Part shown: piece after piece, positions 52,846-61,466 of the stretch
How positions within the stretch are numbered: position 1 is the first letter of the stretch
Layout: the number at the start of each line of letters is the position of its first letter
Source of the DNA: Rhodococcus sp. 4CII
Lineage (GTDB): Bacteria; Actinomycetota; Actinomycetes; Mycobacteriales; Mycobacteriaceae
Direction: 5' to 3'
Assembly (NCBI RefSeq): GCF_014256275.1
Contig: NZ_JACCFE010000002.1
Coordinates: 4,010,001-4,074,000, forward strand
Length of the DNA: 64,000 bases
Program-made: the position numbers and the translations under genes
The notes under the pieces: model-generated
Told to the model about the DNA's origin: nothing
What the model saw: the letters and a program-made list of their open reading frames with translations, nothing else
Database searches by the model: none

Positions 52846-53274
52846 ATGATGTTGATGCGCACGGATCCGTTCCGCGATCTCGACCGTCTGACGCAGCAGA
52901 TCCTCGGCACCGCAGCCCGCCCGGCGGTGATGCCGATGGACGCCTGGCGCGAAGAGGACCGGTTCGTGGTGGAGTTCGATCTCCCCGGAGTCAACGTCGA
53001 CTCGCTGGATCTGGACGTCGAGAAGAACACGCTGACGGTGCGCGCCGAACGGGTCGCACTGGACGAGGACCGGGAGATGGTCGCCGCCGAGCGTCCCCGC
53101 GGGGTGTTCAGCCGACAGCTGTTCCTCGGTGAGAATCTCGATGTCGACAAGATCGAGGCGAACTACGACGCCGGTGTGCTGCGGTTGACGATCCCGATCG
53201 CGGAGAAGGCCAAGCCCCGCAAGATCGAGATCGGCAGCAACGGTCATTCCGACAGGAAGGCCGTCAACGCCTGA
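52846..53274 (+). CDS. Hsp20/alpha-crystallin small heat-shock protein
   Basis: A 142-residue sHsp, an ATP-independent holdase. LMRTDPFRDLDRLTQQILGT is the N-terminal arm. The alpha-crystallin domain (about 40-125) has MDAWREEDRFVVEFDLPGVN, GVFSRQLFLGENLDVDKIEA and ANYDAGVLRLTIPIAEKAKP with the conserved GVL motif. ATG 52846 lies nine bases after GGAGG; an ATG follows one codon later. It is regulated by the palindrome-bearing promoter at 52753-52797. A paralogue lies at 57621-58064. Confidence 0.92.
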   Translation: MMLMRTDPFRDLDRLTQQILGTAARPAVMPMDAWREEDRFVVEFDLPGVNVDSLDLDVEKNTLTVRAERVALDEDREMVAAERPRGVFSRQLFLGENLDVDKIEANYDAGVLRLTIPIAEKAKPRKIEIGSNGHSDRKAVNA

Positions 53275-53311
53275 CCCCGAGGTGACCAGGTTTCGGGAGG
53301 GGGTGAAGACG

Positions 53312-53596
53312 ATGACACAGGCGAATAGGGTCGCGGAGGTGACCGCCCCTGAGGATTGGGAGCGCTCAGCACGCGAGGTGGTACGGATGTGGCACGAACT
53401 CGAATACGCTCTGCTCGTAGCTGATTCGGACCGCATCCTCGCCGACGCGCTCACGCCGCAGGCCGTAGTCCTGCTCGCGCGGGTGGCGACCGCACCGCCC
53501 GGTCCGCCTCGCCCATCCCCTCCCGCTCCGGTGTGGTGGACGATCTCGGTTCCACCGGCCCCCGGGATCCGGGCCACGCAGCGCTCACCTCCGTGA
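53312..53596 (+). CDS. Small protein following hsp20
   Basis: A 94-residue frame from ATG 53312 behind GGGAGGGGG. The first half, TQANRVAEVTAPEDWERSAR then EVVRMWHELEYALLVADSDR, is convincingly helical; the rest is Pro-rich and of doubtful quality. It is 37 bases after hsp20 and probably shares its transcript. Function unknown. Confidence 0.5.
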   Translation: MTQANRVAEVTAPEDWERSAREVVRMWHELEYALLVADSDRILADALTPQAVVLLARVATAPPGPPRPSPPAPVWWTISVPPAPGIRATQRSPP

Positions 53597-54011
53597 CGGA
53601 GGAAGCCCGGCCTCCTCTGTCGACAGTCGAGCACGAAAGGGGTGATGAACCAGACGGGTTCACCAGTTGCCGGGGGTTCGCCGCTACCGCTTCCTTCCCT
53701 GACATTCCTTCCCGCGGGGCGCGGCGAACCCCTCGAAGCGCACCGCCCGGCACCGCCGATCCACCGATCGAATTGTGACGGCGCCGACCGCGTCCGACCG
53801 CGATCGTGATTGGTATCGGATCGACTGGGGCGCAGAGCCATTGACTGGCAGATGGTAGTTCGTCGGCCGTCCGGGCGGGCAGTGCTCACCTTCAACCGTG
53901 ACTAGCGGGGGCGGGCCCTACGTGCGGGTCGGGCCCGTCCCGTTCTGGTGGTTCCGGCACCGCGAGCCCGGAACCACCTTCTCGTGTGCAGCGCACGGAA
54001 GGGACGAGGTG
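53597..54011 (+). other. Stretch with at most one tiny frame
   Basis: About 415 bases. A 54-codon frame from ATG 53645 (NQTGSPVAGGSPLPLPSLTF) has AAGGGG upstream and could be a small protein, but the composition is low-complexity. Nothing else is seen before the J-domain gene. Confidence 0.3.
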
Positions 54012-54416
54012 ATGGCCACCGAGCAGGATCCGTACCGGGTGCTGGGACTGCCGTCGTCGGCGTCCCAGGCCGAGATCGCCAGCGCCTACCGGCGGCTGCT
54101 GCGCGAACACCACCCCGACACTAGAGACTCCCATCTGTCCGCCGATCCGGCGTCGGACGAGCACCTCCAGCAGGTCCTGACCGCCTACGCCCTATTGCGC
54201 GACCCTGAACATCGTTCTACCCACGACCAGGTAGCAGCCGACGGTTCGACAGCCGAGGAGGCGGCGGCCGAACCCGAGAGTCGGCCCGGCCCGGCGCCGG
54301 GGGTTCGCTCCTCGCCCACCATCCCGGCCCGCATCCACGTCGTCATCGATGCACATCCGCCGCGGCGCCCACCCGCGACCGGGTTGTGGGTGGGGCCGGT
54401 CCGTCGGCACCGCTGA
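54012..54416 (+). CDS. Short J-domain protein
   Basis: A 134-residue protein from ATG 54012 (ACGAGGTG upstream). Residues 6-75 form a J-domain: DPYRVLGLPSSASQAEIASA, then YRRLLREHHPDTRDS with the HPD motif that stimulates DnaK ATPase, and VLTAYALLRDPEHRSTHD. The rest is Pro/Glu/Ala-rich with IPARIHVVIDAHPPRR at the end. It lacks zinc-finger and substrate domains, so it is a class III J-protein that could target DnaK to specific clients. With the canonical dnaJ of this island broken, it may matter as a partner of this DnaK. Confidence 0.82.
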   Translation: MATEQDPYRVLGLPSSASQAEIASAYRRLLREHHPDTRDSHLSADPASDEHLQQVLTAYALLRDPEHRSTHDQVAADGSTAEEAAAEPESRPGPAPGVRSSPTIPARIHVVIDAHPPRRPPATGLWVGPVRRHR

Positions 54417-54629
54417 CCTGTGCCCCTGCCGTCGGACTGTCCCCCTCGCTTCCGCCGATACGGCGGCGGGTCAGTTGCTGATACCAGGACCTCCTCCAGA
54501 CCGATCCCGCGCCGCCCAGCCCCCATGCACGCGCGGTGCCCGACCAACGGACGGCGTCGTGCAGTGGATCCGGTGTTGCACTGCCGGTCCCGTCCTGGTG
54601 AGGCGTCGGTAACGGTAACCCGCGTCTCC

Positions 54630-55451
54630 TTACTCGACGAGATCGCCGCATCTCGGCGCAATCACGGGTCTCACCGGGTCGGAGCCCGATGAGGGTTTGC
54701 TGAACTTGCCGACGAGGTCACGGGCGACGCGATGGACCTTGGTGTTGGTGCGTTGGGAGATCGCGGTCAGTCGGGTGAAGGCCTCGTCGGCGCCGATTCC
54801 GTGCATCACCATCATCATCCCCTTGGCCTGGTCGATGTCCGCCCGAGAGGTCAGCGCCTCGGTGAGCTGCTCGACCTGCCGCTGCGCGCGCCGCCACCGG
54901 CGGGCATTGCCGATCGCAGCCGACGCGGCGGTCGTCAGCAGCTGCATCAACTTCTCGTCGAACGGATCGAACGCCACCGCGGTGCGGGCATAGACATTGA
55001 ACGAACCCACCAACTCCCCGGGGCCCTCCCCGGGGGTGTCGATGATCAACGGCACCGACAGATACGCCCGGATCCCTGCCCTGCGCGCGGCAGCGGTGAA
55101 TTCCGGCCACCGGTCCGCGTGTTCACCGACCACGGCGCGGACCGGCAGTCGCGACGCCGCGGCCTGTAGGCACGGACCCCGGTGCGCGGCGTACTGGTCG
55201 CCGTCGATGTCGGCGGCGTAGTCGTCGGTCAGCGCCACGGTGCGCGGGCCGGCGTCGTCGAGGTGAGTGACGCTGACCGCGTCCGCATAGGACACCGCGG
55301 TGACCGCGGTCACCGCCAGCCGCCCGAGCACGTCCTCGAGCGGTTCTTCTACGGCGGTCTGCTCACGCAGCACCGTGAGCGCATCGGTGACGGTCTCGAG
55401 GGCGCGCGCCGCCTCGGACAGGGACATCTGATCGGAGCTGGTCACGCTCAT
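54630..55451 (-). CDS. GAF-ANTAR transcription antitermination regulator
   Basis: A 273-residue protein from ATG 55451 behind AAGAGGGG. An N-terminal GAF sensor domain (about 30-175) contains VTAVSYADAVSVTHLDDAGP, then GPCLQAAASRLPVRAV and IRAYLSVPLIIDTPGEGPGE and FNVYARTAVAFDPFDEKLMQ. The C-terminal ANTAR RNA-binding domain has ALTSRADIDQAKGMMMVMHG, then IGADEAFTRLTAISQRTNTK and VHRVARDLV. Such proteins sense a signal through GAF and bind nascent-RNA hexaloops to prevent termination. It is in the stress island near the hsp20 and J-domain genes. A decayed relative lies at 56350-56665. Confidence 0.92.
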   Translation of the reverse strand: MSVTSSDQMSLSEAARALETVTDALTVLREQTAVEEPLEDVLGRLAVTAVTAVSYADAVSVTHLDDAGPRTVALTDDYAADIDGDQYAAHRGPCLQAAASRLPVRAVVGEHADRWPEFTAAARRAGIRAYLSVPLIIDTPGEGPGELVGSFNVYARTAVAFDPFDEKLMQLLTTAASAAIGNARRWRRAQRQVEQLTEALTSRADIDQAKGMMMVMHGIGADEAFTRLTAISQRTNTKVHRVARDLVGKFSKPSSGSDPVRPVIAPRCGDLVE

Positions 55452-55512
55452 ATCGCACCCCTCTTGCTGGGAGTAGGCCCGTGCAGGCACCATCCGGCGG
55501 GCCGTTGTTTGG

Positions 55513-55824
55513 TCAGTGCTGGTCCTCCTCGAAAGCTTTGTCCACGAATTCGTCACGATCCTCGTCGTCGTAGTCGACGGTGACGGATTGTTCGAGCCGG
55601 TCACCCTCGGGTGCATCCCATCCCGCCTCGCGTTCACCTGAGCGGAGCGCGTCATCGACGGTGGTTACCGGTTGTCTTTGTTCGAGCCTGTCGGCTTCCG
55701 GCGCACACCAGTCTTCGTCGGCATCCCGGTCGGCGGGATAGCTCGGGCCGATGGCGGGATCGACCGGGAGGTCTTGCTCGAGGCGATCAGCCTCCGGAAT
55801 GCTGTGCAACGGATTGTCCACCAC
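55513..55824 (-). CDS. Acidic PEADRLEQ-repeat protein
   Basis: A 103-residue, strongly acidic protein from GTG 55824, with AAAGGAGGGAG upstream. Three copies of an about 28-residue unit are seen: IPEADRLEQDLPVD, APEADRLEQRQPVT and APEGDRLEQSVTVD, followed by an Asp/Glu-rich tail ending VDKAFEEDQH. Small actinobacterial proteins with E-A-D-x-x-E-Q repeats occur near stress genes, but their function is unknown. It is probably unstructured or a short-helix protein. It lies 61 bases upstream of the GAF-ANTAR gene on the same strand and may share its transcript. Confidence 0.7.
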   Translation of the reverse strand: MVDNPLHSIPEADRLEQDLPVDPAIGPSYPADRDADEDWCAPEADRLEQRQPVTTVDDALRSGEREAGWDAPEGDRLEQSVTVDYDDEDRDEFVDKAFEEDQH

Positions 55825-55835
55825 GCTCTCCCTCC

Positions 55836-56120
55836 TTTCCTACCCGCAGACAGGCACTGACGGCACCGAGGCGACAGCCGATGCCGACGAGGTTTGCCCT
55901 ATGTCTGTTGAGTTCGGGGATGCGTCCGAATTGGGCCCGGTCGTAGTTGCTGTACCGGCGTGTTCCCCGACCCGCGGGTGCCCCTCGCAACGAGCGGGGT
56001 GATCGACCCGTACTGCTCGTCGATTCGTAGTACCGCGATCGCGGACACCTCGGCGGCCACCGGTACGACGTACTCGCCGCGACGGAACCGGGTCGAGGCG
56101 TCGGCCATATCCGCAGACAT
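55836..56120 (-). pseudogene. Second HspR-like MerR gene, frameshifted
   Basis: From ATG 56120 the frame reads GEYVVPVAAEVSAIAVLRID then EQYGSITPLVARG, matching the start of the HspR-like protein at 52229. The match then jumps frame to AGRGTRRYSNYDRAQFGRIP, then NRHRANLVGIGCRLGAV. The paired segments correspond to EEYGLITPG..GGGTRRYSDYD and NLVGIG of the intact copy. One frameshift near the wing, many substitutions in the recognition region and the loss of the coiled-coil tail make it non-functional. Confidence 0.7.
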
Positions 56121-56349
56121 CGAAACCTCCGAATCTCGCCGGTCGACTTCACGGTCATTCTACGACGAACGCACGAATGAATCTATACCATTTGCAGAAG
56201 ATAATGATCCCTTCGGGACTCGTGCAGAGCGGTTGGCCGGAGCTCGTGACGGTGTCGAGATCATCCTTGTTCTGCTGGCATGGGTCGCGGTGGCGGGCGG
56301 CCCAAAAGCGGCCTCCGCGCAGCCCGTCGAGAGTTCGGAGACTGTGCGG

Positions 56350-56665
56350 TAGAGACAGCGTCCTTACCCCTGATGCCGAGGGAACGGCCATCAATGTAGT
56401 TCCGAGGCATTCGATCCGATCGATGAGAAGCTGATGAAATCACGACCGTCGGCAGCGACGGCGACGATCAGTAATAGCCGCCGCTGGCACTGTGCGGCCG
56501 GGAGGGCCCGCCGCCCCGAGGCATGATTTCCGGGCAGACATCGATTCGGGCAAGGGGCATGCCGATGGGCATGCACCACGACATCAACGTCAAGGAGGCC
56601 CTACCCGCCTCGGGGTTCTCGCAGCGCACCCACTCCATCCGGCGCCGCGGGCGCTGGAATCGGCG
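56350..56665 (+). pseudogene. Second GAF-ANTAR gene, decayed fragment
   Basis: Reading across frames recovers the end of a GAF domain (VLTPDAEGTAINVVPR, then EAFDPIDEKLMK and SAATATISNSRRW). It then gives an ANTAR domain: DIDSGKG, then after one extra base MPMGMHHDINVKEALPASGF and SQRTHSIRR. These align piece by piece with TPGEGPGE..FNVYAR, AFDPFDEKLMQ, NARRW, DIDQAKG, HGIGADEAFTRLTAISQRT and VHRV of the intact protein at 54630-55451. Several frameshifts and missing N- and C-termini show it is dead. It is in the opposite orientation to the intact gene. Confidence 0.7.
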
Positions 56666-57174
56666 ACGCCTACCACTCAGCCCCTGATTCGTGATTATCG
56701 GTCGGCCCAAGCACAGACAGCCGACGAGGTGGCTACTGAGAGGCGCCGGCGAGGGGCGAGATACGATCTGCTCCCGAAGTGGGGTCGGGACGCATGGCAG
56801 GACTCCTTTCGTCAGTACACCGAAATCGGCTCCATCCCTGGACGACCCGGCAGCAAGCGCCGGTTGCAGTTGTTGCGGCACCTTCCGCCCTGGCATTGCG
56901 CCATGTTCGCAGCCCTCGCAGGCCATGATCGTTGTTCTCGCGGCGCTCGGGATACGAAAACTGTGCCGCTCGATCACAATGTGCAGGTACGCGGCACGTT
57001 GCTCATCGGATCCAGTCCCGCGGACCGGTGACTGATGGCGCTTGCCATCTCCGGGCCCATCGTCGAACGGCCGGCCTGGCGGGCGGTCGCAACGGGCTCA
57101 CGTGCCGCCCCGCCCGTGCCCTGCGGTGTACCCCGGGCACGCACACGGGCAACGGCAGATCCGGGGCGTTCCAG
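56666..57174. other. Gap after the GAF-ANTAR remnant, nothing recognised
   Basis: About 500 bases. Open frames on both strands are low-complexity and none resembles a known protein. It may contain more of the decayed module. Confidence 0.35.
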
Positions 57175-57504
57175 TCAGAGGTTCGGCAGGGCTGCGGCAA
57201 GGAAGACGAGGCCGGCGGCGATTCCGAAAGCACCGGCGAAGATGCCGAGAAGCGCTTCGAGAGAATTGGACTCGTTCCCTTCGAGGCCGGGGTTCCGGTC
57301 GGCGGCGATTCCGGCAACGATGGCGCCGGCGCCGAGCAGGATGCCGAATCCGAACATCCAGAACGTCACGATCGACAGCGAGCCCAGCATGATCGAGAGG
57401 TCGCTGCAGTATTCACCGAGGGGACGAGGCGGCCTGGTCGGCTGAGGCGAGCGCGGCTGCCGGCCGGGGGGATCGGTGCGATATTCGGTCGTGGGGGCAG
57501 TCAT
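57175..57504 (-). CDS. Small two-helix membrane protein (DUF4190-like)
   Basis: A 109-residue protein. A Pro/Arg-rich cytoplasmic N-terminus is followed by two hydrophobic hairpins, SIVTFWMFGFGILLGAGAIV then AGIAADRN, and LLGIFAGAFGIAAGLVFLAA. The pattern of Pro-rich lead, Gly-rich helices and A.GIA.DR.P loop resembles DUF4190-type actinobacterial membrane proteins; the match is by pattern only. It lies 110 bases downstream of the second hsp20 on the same strand and may be co-transcribed. Confidence 0.65.
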   Translation of the reverse strand: MTAPTTEYRTDPPGRQPRSPQPTRPPRPLGEYCSDLSIMLGSLSIVTFWMFGFGILLGAGAIVAGIAADRNPGLEGNESNSLEALLGIFAGAFGIAAGLVFLAAALPNL

Positions 57505-57620
57505 AGTTCTCGGGTCCTCGGGAGCGTGCGGATGTAGTCAGATGTGCTGGTCCCGCAGCAGGTTCGGTCCAGCGGCGTGGAGTGCACCGCTGGACCGAAC
57601 CGACTTGCGGGGTGGGCGGG

Positions 57621-58064
57621 TCAGGCTTCGACAGGGGTGCGGTCGAATTGCGCGGGTGCGGCGGTGCGGGTGATCTCGATGCGCCGCCTCTTCGCTCGCT
57701 CAGTGACCGGCAGAATTACGGTGAGGACGCCGTTGTCGTAGCTTGCCGAAATGCCGTCGACGTCGATGTTCTCACCGACCGACACCTGGCGACGATAGTG
57801 GCCGCTGAATCGCTCCGCCGACAACCACTGCACCCCGTCGTCCGTTCGACTCCGGTGGGCGGTCAGGGTCAGGATCCCGGCATCGACGCCGATGTCGATC
57901 GAGCCGGGATCGATCCCGGGCAGATCGGCGTGCAGGACGTAATGGTCGTCGACCTTGTACAGGTCCATCGGCATGAACCGTGGGCGACGGGTCGATCTGA
58001 TTGGAGTGCCCAGCAATGTCTTGGTCATCGAGTCGATATCGGTGACGGGATCGAGACGCAGCAC
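57621..58064 (-). CDS. Second Hsp20/alpha-crystallin small heat-shock protein
   Basis: A 147-residue sHsp. I chose GTG 58064 (then LRLDPVTDID) because GGGAGG lies nine bases upstream; this matches the length of its paralogue, whereas the longer frame would add 13 doubtful residues. The alpha-crystallin domain contains MDLYKVDDHYVLHADLPGID, HYRRQVSVGENIDVDGISAS and ASYDNGVLTVILPVTERAKR, corresponding block by block with the copy at 52846. The two differ strongly outside these blocks, so the duplication is old. No intact regulator is adjacent; the nearby HspR-like copy is broken. Confidence 0.9.
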   Translation of the reverse strand: MLRLDPVTDIDSMTKTLLGTPIRSTRRPRFMPMDLYKVDDHYVLHADLPGIDPGSIDIGVDAGILTLTAHRSRTDDGVQWLSAERFSGHYRRQVSVGENIDVDGISASYDNGVLTVILPVTERAKRRRIEITRTAAPAQFDRTPVEA

Positions 58065-58326
58065 AGCAACACACCTCCCATGTTCAGTCTTTGGGCCCGC
58101 CACCTCGGCGAAGCCTCCTTTACTGTGCGGGGAAAATTTAGCACTCGATGACTCCGAGTGCCAGATCGGTTGGATGGTATGTCGCGCTGTTCCGCTCAGT
58201 CACATCTCCGCTATCTGCACCGGACAAGCGAGGAGGCGCAGTCGCTGGACTGATCTTCGTTCCGAGTGACGTCCTTCGCCGGGCAACCGGAATTTCCTCG
58301 CACGTGTCGGCGCCGGCCTGTAGGCC

Positions 58327-58720
58327 ATGCAGGCGTTGATGGAGGCCGACGTGACGGCGTTGGCCGGACCGAAATGCAAGCACGATCACGCTCGGACCGC
58401 GGTCCGTCACGGCCGCGAACGTGGGTCGGTCCGGGGAGCTGGTGATCGGCTCGTACGAGCTGTTCACCTCGATCGAGATCCTGGGCAAGCGGCGAGGGAA
58501 CTCGACCGCACCGAACCTCGCCCGGACGCTGTGCTCGACGAACGCCATCGAGTCTTTGACCTCGGTGTGCCGCGAGCACGCCGCCAACGTCAAGCGGTGC
58601 CGGGACAGGCAGATGGCGCTGCGTTGGTGCGCCGCGCTCGAGCGCGAGTTCCCCGAATCCGTCGGACCCGTCGTGCACAACGAAGACGTGAACGCAGCCT
58701 GATGCTCACCGGGCCGCCAC
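58327..58720 (+). pseudogene. IS256-family transposase remnant
   Basis: Two separated parts of an IS256-type transposase. From ATG 58327: QALMEADVTALAGPKCKHDH then RTAVRHGRERGSV, the N-terminal signature. From about 58520 in another frame: LARTLCSTNAIESLTSVCRE then HAANVKRCRDRQMALRWCAA, the C-terminal signature including the LxSTNxIES block with a catalytic Glu. The 250-300 residues between, with the two catalytic Asp, are deleted. No terminal inverted repeats were found. It marks past insertion at the boundary between the stress island and the catabolic operon. Confidence 0.75.
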
Positions 58721-58860
58721 CGAAGTTCCACGGAGCTCGGGACATCCTCGGAAAATGGATGGCAGCGAAGCGGATTGGGTATCTAGCGATTCCGTGTGTC
58801 GGGTGTTTGGCTTATTTGGAGTCTCCCCCGAAGCACATAACACGCTGATCCAGCCCGATA

Positions 58861-59727
58861 TCAAACACTCGGCGCACCCCGCCTTCCCACGTTGGCCGTG
58901 GTGATGCGTGCGGAGGAATGGCCCTCGTGAAATTCGTCGAGGGTGGTGGTGTTGCAGGACATGTACAAGGTGTCCAGGCTGTTTCCCCCGAACGTGCAGG
59001 ATACGGCCCACGCGCCGGGAACTGGTACTTTGTCGGTGATTTCGCCGCCTTCGATGACGCGGTAGAATCCGCTGTCTTCCGCGAGAGTAAGCGCGTTGCC
59101 AAACCAGACTCCGCCGTCGGTGTCCAAGGCGATGTCGTCGGGATGCAGCGACTCATCGAGTTGAGCCCACACGCGCTGGTTGGCGAGCGAACCGTCGTCG
59201 ACGATGTCGAATGCTGTGATGCGATGGTTCCAGGTCTCGGCGAGGAGCAGGACGGAGTCTGGCGTGATGGCCATTCCGTTCGGGAACAGGACGTCACCAC
59301 CGACAGACTCGACAATGCCGGTGGGATCGACATGGACCAGGTGGGTAGGCCGGGGATCTTCTGCGCCTAGAGCAAATCCAAAGTTGCCAACATATGCGTG
59401 TCCGCTGTTGGTGACTATCATGTCGTTGCCGATTCCACCTGCGTAGCTGCTGAAGTCCGCGTAGAGGCTGTCGGACCCGCCTGTGGTGAGGCGGCGGATA
59501 GTGGCGTCGGCTTGCGAGACCACGAGGATTGATCCGTCGTCGAGGAACCCGAGGCCGGAGGGAGCTCCTGCGATCTCGGCGATCGTTTCGAAGGATGAGC
59601 CGTCGGATGCGAGCCGTTTTACGGACTTGGTGAAGAAGTCGCTGGCCCAGAGGTGTCCGTCGTGCCACCGCAATCCCTCGAGGAACTTGTGGTCCTTGGA
59701 GAAGATGACCGATTCGTGTTCTTTCAT
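58861..59727 (-). CDS. SMP-30/gluconolactonase/LRE family protein
   Basis: A 288-residue six-bladed beta-propeller hydrolase-like protein from ATG 59727 (GGAG six bases upstream; another ATG lies four codons earlier). Family blocks: FLEGLRWHDGHLWASDFFTK, then SGLGFLDDGSILVVSQADAT, GGIGNDMIVTNSGHAYVGNF, FPNGMAITPDSVLLLAETWN and DGGVWFGNALTLAED. The divalent-metal ligands Glu (FLEG), Asn (GNDM) and Asp (SLHPDDIALD) appear in place. The family opens lactones. It is the last gene of the minus-strand catabolic operon, 104 bases after the acyl-CoA synthetase gene, and may act on a lactone intermediate or side product. Confidence 0.85.
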   Translation of the reverse strand: MKEHESVIFSKDHKFLEGLRWHDGHLWASDFFTKSVKRLASDGSSFETIAEIAGAPSGLGFLDDGSILVVSQADATIRRLTTGGSDSLYADFSSYAGGIGNDMIVTNSGHAYVGNFGFALGAEDPRPTHLVHVDPTGIVESVGGDVLFPNGMAITPDSVLLLAETWNHRITAFDIVDDGSLANQRVWAQLDESLHPDDIALDTDGGVWFGNALTLAEDSGFYRVIEGGEITDKVPVPGAWAVSCTFGGNSLDTLYMSCNTTTLDEFHEGHSSARITTANVGRRGAPSV

Positions 59728-59831
59728 GACGTGCTCCATTCCGCGGCGGCACAGTGCCAGCGCATTGGTTTCGGTGTCTTACCGGGTGGAGGAAAGGGAC
59801 TCTTGGGGGATGTCGTGTTGCGGGAGACCGG

Positions 59832-61460
59832 TCAGGGTAGGCTCCCTTGCTTCGTTTGGTGCGCGGCCATGTCGCGCAGCTTGAATTTCTGGATCTTTCC
59901 ACTGGCGGTTCTGGGCATGGCGTCGATCAGGATCATGCTTTCGGGCAGTTTCTGTTTGGCGACCTTGCGCTCCTGAAGCCAGCTGGCGATGTCGTCGAGG
60001 CTCAGCGTCGCGTGGGGTTCGGGCACCACGACGGCGCACACTCGTTCGCCGAGTACGGGGTCGGGGGATCCGATGACGGCGACTTCGGAGATCTTAGGGT
60101 GAGTGAACAGGTGATCCTCAACTTCTCTGGCACTGAAATTTTCCCCGCCGCGGATGATGATGTCCTTCTTGCGTCCGGTGATCTCCAGGTACCCCTCAGG
60201 GTCGAGTCTTCCGAGGTCGCCGGTTCGGAACCAACCATCGTCGGTGAAAGACTCGTCGTTCAGTGAGGAGTCCAGGTAGCCGATGAACATCTCGGGACCG
60301 CGGAGGAGTACTTCACCGACCTGGCCGACGATATCGGCATCGTTGCCGTCAACGACCCGCAGTTGTGCTTGGCTGATCGCTCGCCCGTCGGTGCGCGCTC
60401 GCTTCGGTGCCGGGTCAGTGACGTTGCTGCTGGAGGCGGTCGGGTATTCCGTGGAGCCGTAAACTCGCGCGACCATACAGTCGAGAGAATTTGTGGCTGC
60501 GGTGATCAGGTCCGGAGGTACGTCCGCACCGCCACACAAGAAATTCTTCATCGATGACACGTCGTGGGTGTCCAACGATGGGTGATGGGCCAAGCCGTGC
60601 AGGAATGGCGTCGCCGCTACAGTTGTGGTGCAGTGGCGCTGCTCAATCAGTGCAAGACCAGCCGATGGGTCCCACACGTCGAGTAGGGCCACACCACTTC
60701 GCAACATCGGCGGGAGCTGAATGCCGTACAGGATGCCGGTGATGTGTCCGACCGGTGACGGCATGAAGACGACGTCGGAGTCGGTGAGATCGAGCAGTTC
60801 GATGATGCTGCGATTCTCGTAGTCGAGCGTGTTGTGGGTGTGCATTGCGCCTTTCGGCGCTGACGTTGTACCAGACGTATAGAGCAGAAGGACGAGATCG
60901 TTGGCATCGCGATCGACCGGTGCGGGCTGTGTGTCCTGGAAGCCGTCGATGAACGCGTCGAACGAGACCTCGCCTGGTCTTGTCGCGGGGGCGCCGACGA
61001 CGACGGTCGACTGCAACTCGCTGAGATCGGCCGAGAGCTCGGCGAACATGTCAGCGTAGTCGAAGCCGCGGAAAGTGGACGGGACGAACGCGATCTTCGA
61101 GCCTGCTTGCTGCAGAATGAATTTTGTTTCCGAGTGGCGATAGATCGGGATGATCGGGTTGCTGACAGCGCCGATCCGGATGGCGGCCAGATGGATCGCA
61201 CACGCCTCCACCCAGTTCGGCAGCTGCCAGGACACCACGTCGCCGCGACCGATGCCGTGGTGCTGTAATGCTGCGGCCAGCGCGTCGACCACGCGGTTCA
61301 GCGCGGTGAAGGTCCAGTTGCGGCCACGGTCGGTCACTGCGATGCGCGTGGGTGCCTCGCGGGCCGCGCTACTCAGGTAGTCGTCGATGAGGTTTCCCTG
61401 CCACGCACCCGAGTCAGTGAACTCGCGGATCAGCTCCGGTGTCAGACGTGTCGTTGCCAT
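59832..61460 (-). CDS. Acyl-CoA synthetase (AMP-dependent ligase)
   Basis: A 542-residue ANL-superfamily ligase converting a carboxylic acid to its CoA thioester. Motifs are the P-loop LLLYTSGTTSAPKGAMHTHN, VYGSTEYPTASSSNV, the hinge block GWFRTGDLGRLDPEGYLEIT then GRKKDIIIRGGENFSAREVE, and the C-terminal catalytic Lys in PRTASGKIQKFKLRD. The fold is like FadD3/FadD17-type CoA ligases used on cyclic or branched acids, but substrate cannot be read from sequence. It starts six bases after the upstream acyl-CoA dehydrogenase gene ends and so is in the same operon. Confidence 0.92.
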   Translation of the reverse strand: MATTRLTPELIREFTDSGAWQGNLIDDYLSSAAREAPTRIAVTDRGRNWTFTALNRVVDALAAALQHHGIGRGDVVSWQLPNWVEACAIHLAAIRIGAVSNPIIPIYRHSETKFILQQAGSKIAFVPSTFRGFDYADMFAELSADLSELQSTVVVGAPATRPGEVSFDAFIDGFQDTQPAPVDRDANDLVLLLYTSGTTSAPKGAMHTHNTLDYENRSIIELLDLTDSDVVFMPSPVGHITGILYGIQLPPMLRSGVALLDVWDPSAGLALIEQRHCTTTVAATPFLHGLAHHPSLDTHDVSSMKNFLCGGADVPPDLITAATNSLDCMVARVYGSTEYPTASSSNVTDPAPKRARTDGRAISQAQLRVVDGNDADIVGQVGEVLLRGPEMFIGYLDSSLNDESFTDDGWFRTGDLGRLDPEGYLEITGRKKDIIIRGGENFSAREVEDHLFTHPKISEVAVIGSPDPVLGERVCAVVVPEPHATLSLDDIASWLQERKVAKQKLPESMILIDAMPRTASGKIQKFKLRDMAAHQTKQGSLP

Positions 61461-61466
61461 GAAGCT

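Noticed and set aside
56468..56977. Minus-strand 169-codon frame
   Set aside because: It overlaps the ANTAR remnant, whose plus-strand reading matches the intact GAF-ANTAR protein piece by piece.
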